A DNA stretch of 64,000 nucleotides from Pseudomonas entomophila (GTDB lineage Bacteria > Pseudomonadota > Gammaproteobacteria > Pseudomonadales > Pseudomonadaceae): NCBI RefSeq assembly GCF_013523165.1, contig NZ_JAAMQI010000021.1:1-64000 (forward strand), written 5' to 3'. Every line of letters begins with the position of its first letter. The first letter of the stretch is position 1. This document shows positions 8,643 through 17,094 of the stretch, piece by piece. The notes beneath the pieces were generated by a model. The model had not been told where the DNA came from. It was given only the letters and a program-made list of their open reading frames with translations, and did not search any database. A program made the translations under genes and the position numbers.

Positions 8643-9135
8643 CTTTCGGGTACTCCCTGCGTCATCTGTCTGATTGCGGAACATCAGCCAGGCTGGACGA
8701 GCGCCTCGGACAATCACCAGGCCGCGCAAGGTACGAACACGTCAGAACGGCATGACCTCTGCCAGGCTGCCCCCACGTGGCCGCGCACTGCGCCCTGGCA
8801 GGGAAGCGTCTCTCGCTGGCACTGGCTGCCGGGGGCAGTATAAGCGGCGCGCCTGCACGCGCTTCTGACCTGAAACAGGCTCGAACCGCCGCAGAGGCAC
8901 AGGGTCGTTCAGGTTGATGGATCCAATGTCGTGCACGTGACCCATCAGTCAGAGCATGCGCACGATGTCATGCCCAGTCTTTGCCAGCTCGCACACGTCG
9001 AGGGCATGTCACTGCATCCAGGCGGATAAGCGAATGCCCACGTGGAGGTTCACAAGGTATGGCAGAAGAATAGGAAATTTCCCTATTCGCCAAGTTGTGT
9101 CAAAGCTTCACACCCGCGCCGCACGACCCCGGCTT
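8643..9135. other. gene-free gap between MFS and ArsR-like genes
   Basis: About 490 bp without a credible gene on either strand. Apart from the hairpin at 9068-9088 I see no recognisable element. The part nearest 8643 must hold the promoter of the ArsR-like gene, but no convincing -35/-10 pair stands out. Confidence 0.6.
9068..9088 (-). terminator. possible terminator after MFS gene
   Basis: GAATAGG (9068-9074) / CCTATTC (9082-9088) forms a 7-bp stem with a 7-nt loop in an AT-rich patch 48 bp beyond the MFS stop. On the minus strand it is followed by TTCT, a weak U-tract. Confidence 0.4.
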
Positions 9136-10311
9136 TCAAGCCAAGCGCCTCACCCGGCGCGCCAGTGCGGCCATGACGACCACAGCTGCACCGCACAGGC
9201 TGATGACCAGCGCCATGGGCACCGCGCTGCCATCGTGCAGCACGCCGACCAGCGCCGCCGTCCCGGACGCCACGCTGAACTGCAGGCAGCCCATCAGTGC
9301 CGAGGCGCTGCCGGCACGTGCGCCCTGCCCGGCCATGGCACAAGCCGAGGCATTGGGCGCGATGCACCCCAGGCTGGCGATACAGATGAACAGCGGCACC
9401 AGCAGTGGCCAGAGCGACGCAGGCCGCAGCGTGGCCACCAGCAGCAGGGCGAGCGCTGCCCCCAGGTAGACCCAGACAGCCCGCCCCAGCAGGACGGCCG
9501 GGCCACGGCGTGCCAGAAGACGTGCGTTGACCTGGGCGACGAGGATGAAGCCTGCGGCGTTGATCCCGAACAGCCAGGCATAATGTTCGGCCGGTACGCC
9601 ATAGAGCTTGATGAACACGAACGGCGAGCCGGCGATGTAGGCGAACATGCCGGCGATGGCGATGCCGCCGGTCAAGGCATGGCCCACGAACGCCCGGTCA
9701 CGCAGCAACCGACCATACTGACGCAGCGCGCCTGACAGGGGTTGGCGCGGCAGGTGCGCCGGCATGCTTTCGCCCAGGCCCAGGTAGACTGCCAGCAGGC
9801 ACATCGCACTGAACAGGCTCAGCACCAGGAAGATGGACTGCCAGCCCGAGACGCTGACCAGCAATCCCCCGAGCATCGGTGCCAGGATCGGTGCCAGCCC
9901 CATGACCAGCATCAGTTGCGAGAACACCTTGGCCGCGTCGATCGGCTCACAGCGGTCGCTGACGATGGCCCGCGACAGCACCATGCCGGCGCAGCCCCCC
10001 AGCGCCTGAACGAAGCGTGCGGCGATCAGCGCGTCCAGTGTCGGCGCATAGGCGCACACGAATGAAGCGACGGCGAACAGCCCCACGCCGAACAGCAATG
10101 GCAACCGTCGACCGAAACGGTCGGCGATCGGCCCATAGGCCAACTGCCCGATCGACAGGCCGAGGAAGTAGGCCGCGAGCGTGGTCTGCACGTGCTTTTC
10201 ATCGGTGGCGAAGGCCTGCGCCATGGCCGGAAAGGCAGGCAGGTAAAAGTCGATCGCCAGGGGCCCGAACGCGCTCAGGGCCCCCAGGATCAAGATCATT
10301 CGAAGGTTCAT
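9136..10311 (-). CDS. Bcr/CflA-family multidrug efflux MFS transporter
   Basis: 391-residue inner-membrane protein with about 12 hydrophobic segments, typical of drug:H+ antiporters of the Bcr/CflA family (sulfonamide, bicyclomycin and chloramphenicol exporters). The N-terminus AFGPLAIDFYLPAFPAMA and the loop motif YGPIADRFGRR are diagnostic. The ATG at 10311 lies a few bases after an AGGA element that is part of a small palindrome. Substrate specificity cannot be read from the sequence. Confidence 0.88.
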   Translation of the reverse strand: MNLRMILILGALSAFGPLAIDFYLPAFPAMAQAFATDEKHVQTTLAAYFLGLSIGQLAYGPIADRFGRRLPLLFGVGLFAVASFVCAYAPTLDALIAARFVQALGGCAGMVLSRAIVSDRCEPIDAAKVFSQLMLVMGLAPILAPMLGGLLVSVSGWQSIFLVLSLFSAMCLLAVYLGLGESMPAHLPRQPLSGALRQYGRLLRDRAFVGHALTGGIAIAGMFAYIAGSPFVFIKLYGVPAEHYAWLFGINAAGFILVAQVNARLLARRGPAVLLGRAVWVYLGAALALLLVATLRPASLWPLLVPLFICIASLGCIAPNASACAMAGQGARAGSASALMGCLQFSVASGTAALVGVLHDGSAVPMALVISLCGAAVVVMAALARRVRRLA

Positions 10312-10319
10312 CCAACATC

Positions 10320-10333
10320 CTTAGCAGGCTAAG
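10320..10333. repeat. palindrome at the MFS ribosome-binding site
   Basis: CTTAGC-AG-GCTAAG, a 6-bp dyad with a 2-bp centre, sits 9 bp upstream of the MFS start and overlaps its AAGGA sequence on the minus strand. It could be an operator or an RNA hairpin masking the ribosome-binding site. Confidence 0.4.
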
Positions 10334-10409
10334 CAATTGCGCAGTCTACCTGGCCTGCCTGCGCTCGGCATGAAAACCTTGCCGAGCGGTCGGACACCTC
10401 CGCACTCGT

Positions 10410-10607
10410 CTAGAGCGCGTTAGCCTGATAGCCCTCGTCGGTGATGGCTGCGAGGATCTGATCGGCCGACAACGCGCTGGTCACGCTCACCCGTCCGCTC
10501 GCCAGGTCCACGTCCACCACCGCCTCGGCATCGTGTGCCTGCAGGGCGCGGGTTACGGCCTTGACGCAGTGGCCACAGCTCATGCCTTGTACCTGGAACG
10601 TCTGCAT
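10410..10607 (-). CDS. copZ: copper chaperone (HMA domain)
   Basis: 65-residue heavy-metal-associated domain with the Cu(I)-binding MSCGHC (Cys11, Cys14). It carries cytosolic copper, probably to the CopA ATPase encoded nearby on the other strand. The ATG follows a strong AGGAGGAAG. A CueR-type dyad between -35 TTGACC and a weak -10 lies at 10635-10665 in its promoter, so it is likely a member of the CueR regulon. Confidence 0.92.
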   Translation of the reverse strand: MQTFQVQGMSCGHCVKAVTRALQAHDAEAVVDVDLASGRVSVTSALSADQILAAITDEGYQANAL

Positions 10608-10634
10608 GGTCTTCCTCCTGTCGAAATGAACGTC

Positions 10635-10665
10635 AGTCTCTTGCTTGCCCCCATGGCAAGGTCAA
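10635..10665 (-). promoter_or_regulatory. CueR-type promoter of copZ
   Basis: On the minus strand, -35 TTGACC (10660-10665) and -10 GAGACT (10635-10640) are separated by a 19-nt spacer. The spacer contains most of a 17-bp dyad, CTTGCC-N5-GGCAAG (10644-10660). Over-long spacers with a central dyad are the hallmark of MerR-family activators. The -10 is weak. Confidence 0.65.
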
Positions 10666-10748
10666 GCCCGTGCAGCGCCTGGCGCTGGAAATCTGGCCCC
10701 AGGTCGGCCAAGCTGCGCCTTTGCCAGGCGGTCGACAGGAGAGCCGTG

Positions 10749-11132
10749 ATGATCAAGACAACGATCGGCGTGATGGGGCTGCTGAGCGCCCTGGCGCTGC
10801 CCCCTGCCCATGCCGAAGGCAACCATGACTACAGCGTGCTGATCATTTCCCGGGAGCGCCTGGAAGTGGCGACCAGCTGCGAGATCGGCATCTACCTCAA
10901 CGATCAACTGGTGGCGCGGCTGTTCCAGGAGCAGTCCACCTCGTTCAACCTGCCGGCCGGACAGGTGGACGTGCGCCTGCGGCGCTTGCCCGGCCAGGCA
11001 CCGGGCTGCAGCAACGGTCTGGAAAACCAGCGCAGCGTGCGCCTCACGCTGCCGGCCGGGCAGATCGTCAAATACCGTATCGCCATGGAAGGCCCTGGCT
11101 TCACGCTGAGGCCGACCAGCCTGGGCTATTGA
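10749..11132 (+). CDS. small exported protein of unknown function in copper locus
   Basis: 127 residues with a clear signal peptide (MIKTTIGVMGLLSALALPP, predicted cleavage after AHA). The mature part has two cysteines (Cys44, Cys83 by my count) and no motif I recognise; it looks like a compact beta-rich periplasmic domain. The ATG at 10749 (or GTG at 10746) follows AGGAGA. It lies between the two CueR-type promoters, divergent from copZ and just upstream of copA, whose -35 overlaps its stop codon. A copper-related role is suggested only by position. Confidence 0.75.
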   Translation: MIKTTIGVMGLLSALALPPAHAEGNHDYSVLIISRERLEVATSCEIGIYLNDQLVARLFQEQSTSFNLPAGQVDVRLRRLPGQAPGCSNGLENQRSVRLTLPAGQIVKYRIAMEGPGFTLRPTSLGY

Positions 11133-11159
11133 CCTTGACCACGGGGCAAGGTCGATGCT
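11129..11159 (+). promoter_or_regulatory. CueR-type promoter of copA
   Basis: -35 TTGACC (11129-11134), a 19-nt spacer and -10 GATGCT (11154-11159). A perfect 7-bp dyad GACCTTG / CAAGGTC (11131-11137 and 11147-11153) is centred in the spacer. This is the classic layout of a Cu(I)-CueR-activated promoter. The -35 overlaps the end of the preceding gene. Confidence 0.78.
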
Positions 11160-11185
11160 GACGGTGTGAACCGAGGAGCCAGACC

Positions 11186-13582
11186 ATGCCAGCAGCCATC
11201 ACCTATCACCTGCCGATCGACGGCATGACCTGCGCCAGTTGTGCAGGCCGGGTCGAACGGGCCTTGCGCCAGGTGGCCGGGGCCGACCAGGTCAGCGTCA
11301 ACCTGGCGACCGAGCAGGCGCGCGTCGACGCCCCGCCGCAGAGCCTGCCGAGCTTGATCGAGGCAGTGTCCCAGGCGGGTTACCACGTGCCCTCGCAGAC
11401 GCTGGACCTGCGCATCGACGGCATGACCTGCGCCAGTTGCAGCGCACGGGTCGAACGCGCCTTGCTCAAGGTGCCCGGCGTGTTGCAGGCGAGCGTCAAC
11501 CTGGCCAGCGAACGGGCCCAGGTCCAGGCGCTCGGTTCGGTCGCCCTCGACGCGCTGACCGACGCCGTGCGCGACGCAGGCTACGACGCCAGGCCCCTGA
11601 CGGATGCGCAGCCGGCTGCTGCCGGGCACCGCCAGGGCCTGTTCAGCGAGCGCACGGCCTTGATCCTCGCCCTGCTGCTGGCCGCCCCACTGGTGTTGCC
11701 CATGGCACTGCAACCGTTCGGTGTACACGGGATGCTGCCGATCTGGGCGCAATGGCTGCTCGCGACACCTGTGCAGTTCGTGCTCGGCGCACGCTTCTAT
11801 GTCGCCGCCTGGAAAGGCCTGCGCGCCAGGACCGGCAACATGGATCAACTGGTCGCGCTCGGCACCAGCGCCGGGTACGGGTTGAGCCTGTACCAGTGGG
11901 CAATGGCCGACGCAGGCGCTTCCCCGCACGTGTATTTCGAGGCCTCGGCGGTGGTCATTGCCCTGGTCTTGCTCGGCAAGTACCTGGAGCGGCGCGCCAA
12001 ACGCCAGACTGCCAGCGCCTTGCGCGCCCTCGAAGCCTTGCGACCGGAACGGGCGACACGGGTGGTCGAGGGTCAGGAAGAGGACGTCGCGATCAGCCAA
12101 TTGCGTGTGGGGGACCAGGTGCGGATCAAGCCCGGCGAGCGCTTCCCGGTCGACGGCGAGGTCCTGGACGGCAGCAGCCTGGCCGACGAATCGCTGATCA
12201 GCGGCGAGAGCCGGCCGGTGCCCAAGCAGCCAGGCGATCGTGTGACGGGCGGCGCCATCAACGTCGACGGGCAACTGCTGGTGCGCACCCTGGCGGTCGG
12301 CACCGAAACCGTGCTGGCCCGCATCATTCGCCTGGTCGAACAGGCCCAGGCGGCCAAGGCGCCGATCCAGCAGCTGGTGGACCGGGTCAGCCAGGTGTTC
12401 GTCCCGGTCATCCTGCTGGTGGCCCTGTGCACCTTGCTCGGCTGGCTGTGGGCAGGGGCCGAGGCCCAGGTGGCGGTGATCAATGCCGTCGCCGTGCTGG
12501 TGATCGCCTGCCCCTGCGCACTGGGCCTGGCCACGCCTGCGGCAATCATGGCAGGCACTGGCGTGGCGGCCCGCCACGGTATCCTGATCAAGGACGCCGA
12601 GACCCTGGAGCGCGCCCATGCCGTGGGCCAGGTGGTCTTCGACAAGACCGGTACGCTGACGTCCGGCCGTCCACGCCTGGTGCACTGGCAGGCCAGCGAC
12701 AGCGATGAGGCCGACGTGCTGGCACTGGCCGGCAGCCTGCAGCGCGGCAGCGAGCATCCACTGGCCCACGCCATGCTCGAGGCCTGCCACGCACACGGCG
12801 TGACGGTGCAGCCGCCCGACCGAACCCGCGTGGTCAGTGGGCAAGGCATCGTCGGCCAGGTCCAGGGGCGAACCCTTGCCCTGGGCAACGCTCACCTGCT
12901 CACACCGGGCGAATCGCTCCCCAGCGCACTGGCCGTCCAGGCACAGGCCTGGGAGGGGCAAGGTCATACCCTCTCCTGGCTGGTCGAGCAGGCCCCGGTA
13001 CCGCGCGTACTCGGCCTGTTCGCGTTCGGCGACACCCTCAAGCCTGGCGCACGCGTGGCCGTGCAGGCCTTGCAGGCCCAGGGCATCGCCTGCCACCTGC
13101 TGACCGGCGACAATCACGGCAGCGCCCAGGCGGTGGCCGAGGCGACCGGCATCACCCAGGTGCAGACGCAGGTGTTGCCGGCCGACAAGGCTGCCCGGGT
13201 ACAGGCGCTGCGCGAGCGAGGTGTGGTGGCTATGGTCGGCGATGGCATCAACGATGCGCCCGCCCTGGCAGCTGCCGACATCGGCATCGCCATGGGGGGC
13301 GGAACCGATGTGGCCATGCAGGCCGCCGGCATCACCCTCATGCGGGGCGACCCTCGGCAGGTGCCCGCCGCGCTCGAGATCAGCCGCAAGACCTACGCCA
13401 AGATCCGTCAGAACCTGTTCTGGGCCTTCATCTACAACCTGATCGGCATCCCGCTGGCCGCGTTCGGCCTGCTCGACCCGGTGCTGGCCGGTGCCGCGAT
13501 GGCATTGTCCAGCGTCAGCGTGGTCAGCAATGCATTGTGGTTGAAGACCTGGTCCCCCTCCCTACTCCGCGAGGCCTCATGA
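11186..13582 (+). CDS. copA: Cu(I)-exporting P1B-type ATPase
   Basis: 798-residue copper-exporting ATPase of the inner membrane (called CueA in P. putida). Two N-terminal metal-binding HMA domains carry MTCASC (Cys16/Cys19 and Cys82/Cys85). Eight membrane segments follow, with the transport motif CPC at 442-444, the phosphorylation site DKTGT (Asp486), and GDGINDAP in the hinge. It expels cytosolic Cu(I). A CueR-type promoter lies immediately upstream and the last codon overlaps cueR, so enzyme and sensor are co-transcribed. Confidence 0.95.
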   Translation: MPAAITYHLPIDGMTCASCAGRVERALRQVAGADQVSVNLATEQARVDAPPQSLPSLIEAVSQAGYHVPSQTLDLRIDGMTCASCSARVERALLKVPGVLQASVNLASERAQVQALGSVALDALTDAVRDAGYDARPLTDAQPAAAGHRQGLFSERTALILALLLAAPLVLPMALQPFGVHGMLPIWAQWLLATPVQFVLGARFYVAAWKGLRARTGNMDQLVALGTSAGYGLSLYQWAMADAGASPHVYFEASAVVIALVLLGKYLERRAKRQTASALRALEALRPERATRVVEGQEEDVAISQLRVGDQVRIKPGERFPVDGEVLDGSSLADESLISGESRPVPKQPGDRVTGGAINVDGQLLVRTLAVGTETVLARIIRLVEQAQAAKAPIQQLVDRVSQVFVPVILLVALCTLLGWLWAGAEAQVAVINAVAVLVIACPCALGLATPAAIMAGTGVAARHGILIKDAETLERAHAVGQVVFDKTGTLTSGRPRLVHWQASDSDEADVLALAGSLQRGSEHPLAHAMLEACHAHGVTVQPPDRTRVVSGQGIVGQVQGRTLALGNAHLLTPGESLPSALAVQAQAWEGQGHTLSWLVEQAPVPRVLGLFAFGDTLKPGARVAVQALQAQGIACHLLTGDNHGSAQAVAEATGITQVQTQVLPADKAARVQALRERGVVAMVGDGINDAPALAAADIGIAMGGGTDVAMQAAGITLMRGDPRQVPAALEISRKTYAKIRQNLFWAFIYNLIGIPLAAFGLLDPVLAGAAMALSSVSVVSNALWLKTWSPSLLREAS

Positions 13583-14025
13583 ACATCGGACAAGCCGCCC
13601 GACGCAGCGGGCTCAGTGCCAAGATGATCCGCTACTACGAAACCATCGGCCTGTTGCGACCGGCCACACGCAGCGACAGCGGCTACCGCGTGTACCGCGA
13701 GCAGGACCTCGACAGCCTGGGGTTCATCAAGCGTGCGCGCGACCTGGGGTTCTCCCTGGATGAAGTCGGCCAGTTGCTGCGCCTGTGGCAGGACGGCGAC
13801 CGGGCCAGTGCCGACGTCAAGCGGCTGGCCACCCAGCACATCGACGATTTGAACAGGCGTATCGACGAGCTGGTCGGCCTGCGTGACACGCTCGATCGCC
13901 TGGTCACCTCCTGCCAGGGCGACACGCGCCCCGACTGCCCGATCCTGGAAGGCCTGGCGAGCGGCTGTTGCAACGCGCCGAACCACACCGACGAAAGACC
14001 GCGCATGCCGAACCCGACAGGATGA
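13579..14025 (+). CDS. cueR: Cu(I)-responsive MerR-family activator
   Basis: 148-residue MerR-family regulator. The winged HTH (MNIGQAARRSGLSAKMIRYY) is followed by a dimerisation helix and the metal loop with Cys112 and Cys120 (C-x7-C), the same spacing as E. coli CueR, which marks a Cu(I)/Ag(I)/Au(I) sensor. A CxC-like tail (GCCNAP) adds further cysteines. Its ATG overlaps the copA TGA (ATGA), implying translational coupling. It probably activates copA-cueR and copZ through the two dyads upstream. Confidence 0.93.
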   Translation: MNIGQAARRSGLSAKMIRYYETIGLLRPATRSDSGYRVYREQDLDSLGFIKRARDLGFSLDEVGQLLRLWQDGDRASADVKRLATQHIDDLNRRIDELVGLRDTLDRLVTSCQGDTRPDCPILEGLASGCCNAPNHTDERPRMPNPTG

Positions 14026-14068
14026 TGTTCCGATCGCGACATCCCTGGCTGAATCCAGACGCGATGCC

Positions 14069-14096
14069 TCAAGAGAACCCCCTGCGCTGCCGATGG
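14069..14096 (+). promoter_or_regulatory. possible FliA (sigma-28) promoter for the chemoreceptor
   Basis: TCAAG (14069-14073), 15 nt, then GCCGATGG (14089-14096) resembles the flagellar sigma-28 promoter with spacing one base longer than usual. It lies 44 bp before the MCP start, a gene class often under FliA control. Confidence 0.4.
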
Positions 14097-14139
14097 CTTG
14101 TGTATCTGCCAAGCTTTATAAAAAAAACCGGGAGCGTGG

Positions 14140-16083
14140 ATGAACATCAAACAAAAACTGACGTGGGCGTTCGCCGTCATCGCCGGCCTGCCCATCGTGC
14201 TGGTCGCCACCCTCGTGGTGCTGAACCTGCGCAGCGAGTCGCGTGAGGGCTTTCTCGACAGCAGCACGCGCGAGGTGCGGCAGGTCAGCAATGCCATGCA
14301 GCTGTTCTTCAAGGCCATCGACGAGAACGTGGAAATGCTCGCCAATCACCCGGCGATCACGGCCGGCAATGGCGAGCTGAACAAGTACATGAGTGCAGCA
14401 CCCTCCCGCGTGCTGGGCGAGCGTGACCAGCGCGTCCTGGACATCTTCAACGCCCTGGGCAACAGCCATGCAAGCTACGCCTACCTGTCGTACGGCGTGA
14501 GCGACGGCGGGTACGTCTCCTACCCGGCCGGGCAGAACTTCACCAACTACGACCCCCGTCAGCGCCCCTGGTATCAGGCGGCCATGGCGCAGCCGGGCAA
14601 GACCGTGCGCACCAGCGCGTACTACTGGCCGGCGGACAACGCCGTGCTCATTGGCAACGTGCGCACCGTCACCAACCAGTTGGGCAACCCTGGGGGCGTC
14701 GTGGGGGTCGACGTGTCCATTGGCGGCCTTACCGAGATCGTGCGCAAGATCAAGCTCGGCGACAGCGGCTACCTGATGCTGGTGGAAAACAACGGCAACG
14801 TGCTGGTCGACCCGCGCGACGCCGAGCACAATTTCAAGCCGCTGGCCAGCTTCGGCGACGGCTATGCCGAGCTGGCCCGTGCCGGCAAGGGCCTGGTCGA
14901 GGTCACCATCGACGGTGAGCGCTACATGGCCAACGTGTACCCCGACGAGGCCCTCGGCTGGACCTTCATCGGCCTGATCCAGGAGCGTGAAGTGATGCAG
15001 TCGGCCACCCGCCTGTCCTGGCTGATCGGCGGGATCGCCCTGGTGCTGGCGATCGTCTTCGCCATCGTCGGCGCTGCCTTCGCGCGGCTGATCGTGCGCC
15101 CGATCAACAGCGTCACCAGCGGCCTGGAAGACATCGCCCAGGGCGAAGGCGACCTGACCCGCAGCCTGGACGTACGGGGGCGTGACGAAACCGCGCAACT
15201 GGCCAGCTGGTTCAACCAGTTCCTGGGCGCCATTCGCAGCCTGATCCAGCACATCGGCGGTGCGGCGGGCAAGATCCTCAGCACGTCAGCCAGCTCCACC
15301 CAGGTGTCCGGCAACATGGCCGAGGCCGCCGGGCGCCAGCGCGAAGCAGTGGACATGGTCTCCACCGCCTTCCACGAAATGGTCGCCACGGCCAACGAAG
15401 TGGCGCGTTCCTGCAGTCAGGCCGCCGAATCCGCCGACAGCGGTCAGCGCCAGGCGCATGAGGGGCAGCAGCAGATCGACGCGGCGGTGCAGAGCGTGCA
15501 CCGCCTGAGCCAGGAGATCGAACAGTCGGCGCAGTCGATCCAGCAACTGGAGCGCGACAGCAACTCGATCCAGTCGATTCTCGGGACCATCCGCTCGATC
15601 GCCGAACAGACCAACCTGCTGGCGCTCAACGCCGCCATCGAAGCGGCGCGCGCCGGCGAGCAGGGCCGAGGGTTCGCGGTCGTGGCCGACGAAGTCCGCG
15701 CCCTGGCCAAGCGCACCGCCGACTCCACCGCCGAGATCGACGGCCTGCTCGGCAACCTGGCGTCGCGGACCGCCGAAGTCGCCGGGCAGATGCACGCCAG
15801 CCTGGACGTGTCCCAGGACTCGGTCACCCGCATCAGCCAGGCCCGTGACAGCTTCGGGCAGATCCGCGAGTCGGTGGACATCATCCGCGACATGAACACC
15901 CAGATCGCCACGGCGGCCGAGGAGCAGCACCAGGTGGCCGAGGACATAAACCGCCACATCAGCCAGATTCATGGCGATGCGCAACTGGTGGCCGAACTGG
16001 CCCAGGCGGCCCGTCACGACTCGGAAAGCCTGGCCGGCCTGTCCAACGAGCTGGATGCACTGGTACGGCGCTTCCGGACCTGA
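14140..16083 (+). CDS. methyl-accepting chemotaxis protein with dCache ligand domain
   Basis: 647-residue chemoreceptor: TM1 (about 10-32), periplasmic double-Cache domain (about 40-275), TM2 (about 283-305), HAMP, and a cytoplasmic signalling domain with the conserved tip EQTNLLALNAAIEAARAG. The dCache domain shows Tyr137, Arg142, Trp144 and Tyr145 (YDPRQRPWY) and Asp191 (GVDVS), matching the amino-acid-binding motif of PctA-type receptors. An amino-acid ligand is therefore predicted. The ATG follows GGGAG. It is read in the direction of cueR, 114 bp downstream, and has its own candidate flagellar promoter. Confidence 0.9.
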   Translation: MNIKQKLTWAFAVIAGLPIVLVATLVVLNLRSESREGFLDSSTREVRQVSNAMQLFFKAIDENVEMLANHPAITAGNGELNKYMSAAPSRVLGERDQRVLDIFNALGNSHASYAYLSYGVSDGGYVSYPAGQNFTNYDPRQRPWYQAAMAQPGKTVRTSAYYWPADNAVLIGNVRTVTNQLGNPGGVVGVDVSIGGLTEIVRKIKLGDSGYLMLVENNGNVLVDPRDAEHNFKPLASFGDGYAELARAGKGLVEVTIDGERYMANVYPDEALGWTFIGLIQEREVMQSATRLSWLIGGIALVLAIVFAIVGAAFARLIVRPINSVTSGLEDIAQGEGDLTRSLDVRGRDETAQLASWFNQFLGAIRSLIQHIGGAAGKILSTSASSTQVSGNMAEAAGRQREAVDMVSTAFHEMVATANEVARSCSQAAESADSGQRQAHEGQQQIDAAVQSVHRLSQEIEQSAQSIQQLERDSNSIQSILGTIRSIAEQTNLLALNAAIEAARAGEQGRGFAVVADEVRALAKRTADSTAEIDGLLGNLASRTAEVAGQMHASLDVSQDSVTRISQARDSFGQIRESVDIIRDMNTQIATAAEEQHQVAEDINRHISQIHGDAQLVAELAQAARHDSESLAGLSNELDALVRRFRT

Positions 16084-16086
16084 TCC

Positions 16087-16875
16087 TCAGCGCCGCAGTT
16101 CGCCGGGCGTGAAACCGAAACGCTGGCGAAAGGCGGCGATAAAGGCCGACGTCGATTCATAGCCGCAGCCCAGCGCGGTGTCCGTCACGCTGTCGCCGTT
16201 CTCCAGCAGGGCCAACGACGACAGCAGGCGCATGCGCTGGCGCCAATGCCGGAAGCTCAGGCCCGTCTCGCGGGGGAAGAGCCGGGTCAGCGTTTTTTCC
16301 GAGCAGGCCAGGCGCTCGGCCCAGGGCCCGAGCGTGTGGGGCCGATCCGGTTCGGCGAGCATGGCATTGCACAGCGTCAGCAAGCCGGGATGGCGCGGCA
16401 ACGGCAACGAGAACCCCACCTCCGGCAGGCCTTCGAGCTGATCCAGCAGCACCGCGACCAGGCGCGCCTCGGCGCTGTCCGCTTGTGGATAATGCGCGTC
16501 GAACAGGCAGAACTGCTTGATCAGCTCGCGGGTCAGGGGCGTCACCTCCAGGACTCGGCAGTAGGGAGCCGCCCACGTGCAGGCGTCGCGTCGTACGTAC
16601 AGGCTGCGCATGTCCGCCCGGGTCGAGGTGACCACCTCGTGCGCCACGCCTGCCGGGATCCAGATGCCCCATTGCGGCGGCGCAAAATAGCTGCCGCTTT
16701 CGGTGTAGACGCCCAGCACGCCTGTGATCGCATAGGAAAACTGCACCCAGTCGTGGCAATGCCGCGTGGTCCACGAGCCGGCCCCGAGGCTTTCGGCGCG
16801 GGCGTACAGTGGCCTGGGCAGGGCCTCGAGCGTCGGGATGGGTCTTGGGCTGGCGAGGCGGTTGGGGAGCGGCAT
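16087..16875 (-). CDS. AraC-family transcriptional regulator
   Basis: 262-residue regulator. An N-terminal cupin-like effector domain (HCHDWVQFSYAITGVL) is followed by two C-terminal HTH motifs of the AraC type (LGPWAERLACSEKTLTRLF and ALGCGYESTSAFIAAFRQRF). I start at the ATG at 16875; farther upstream codons run into repeat DNA and give low-complexity sequence. It converges on the chemoreceptor, ending 3 bp away, and lies downstream of the thiolase gene on the same strand. The target is unknown. Confidence 0.87.
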   Translation of the reverse strand: MPLPNRLASPRPIPTLEALPRPLYARAESLGAGSWTTRHCHDWVQFSYAITGVLGVYTESGSYFAPPQWGIWIPAGVAHEVVTSTRADMRSLYVRRDACTWAAPYCRVLEVTPLTRELIKQFCLFDAHYPQADSAEARLVAVLLDQLEGLPEVGFSLPLPRHPGLLTLCNAMLAEPDRPHTLGPWAERLACSEKTLTRLFPRETGLSFRHWRQRMRLLSSLALLENGDSVTDTALGCGYESTSAFIAAFRQRFGFTPGELRR

Positions 16876-17001
16876 GGCGTCGTCTGGGTCAAAAGCCGGA
16901 GCATGCCAGCAAAGACCATGCCGCGTCCTCTGGCGTTCGTGGATACCAGCTTGTGGGTCCTGACGGGCCCAATCGCGGGGTTGCAGGCTATCGCGGTCAC
17001 C

Positions 17002-17053
17002 TGTGGGAGATTCTATGGTTTCTGCCAAGTGTGATGTGGGCCCTGTGGGCCCA
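17002..17053 (+). repeat. 52-nt module shared with the 46.2-kb repeat
   Basis: This segment, between the AraC and thiolase genes, matches the reverse complement of 46192-46243 at 50 of 52 positions. It has an 18-nt core TTCTATGGTTTCTGCCAA and ends in GTGGGCCCTGTGGGCCCA. No coding function is apparent. It lies in the 219-bp gap 16876-17094, which also holds GGGCCCAATCGCGG at 16966-16979, a piece of the same repeat family. Confidence 0.75.
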
Positions 17054-17094
17054 CAAAATCAGTCCCCCGCCTATATATAACGACCCTTCACTGC

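Noticed and set aside
8674..8945. Short frames on both strands in the gap before the ArsR-like gene
   Set aside because: No ribosome-binding sites, atypical composition and no family resemblance.
11126..13117. 663-codon minus-strand frame across copA
   Set aside because: Antisense shadow of a well-supported P-type ATPase; no family resemblance and no start signal.
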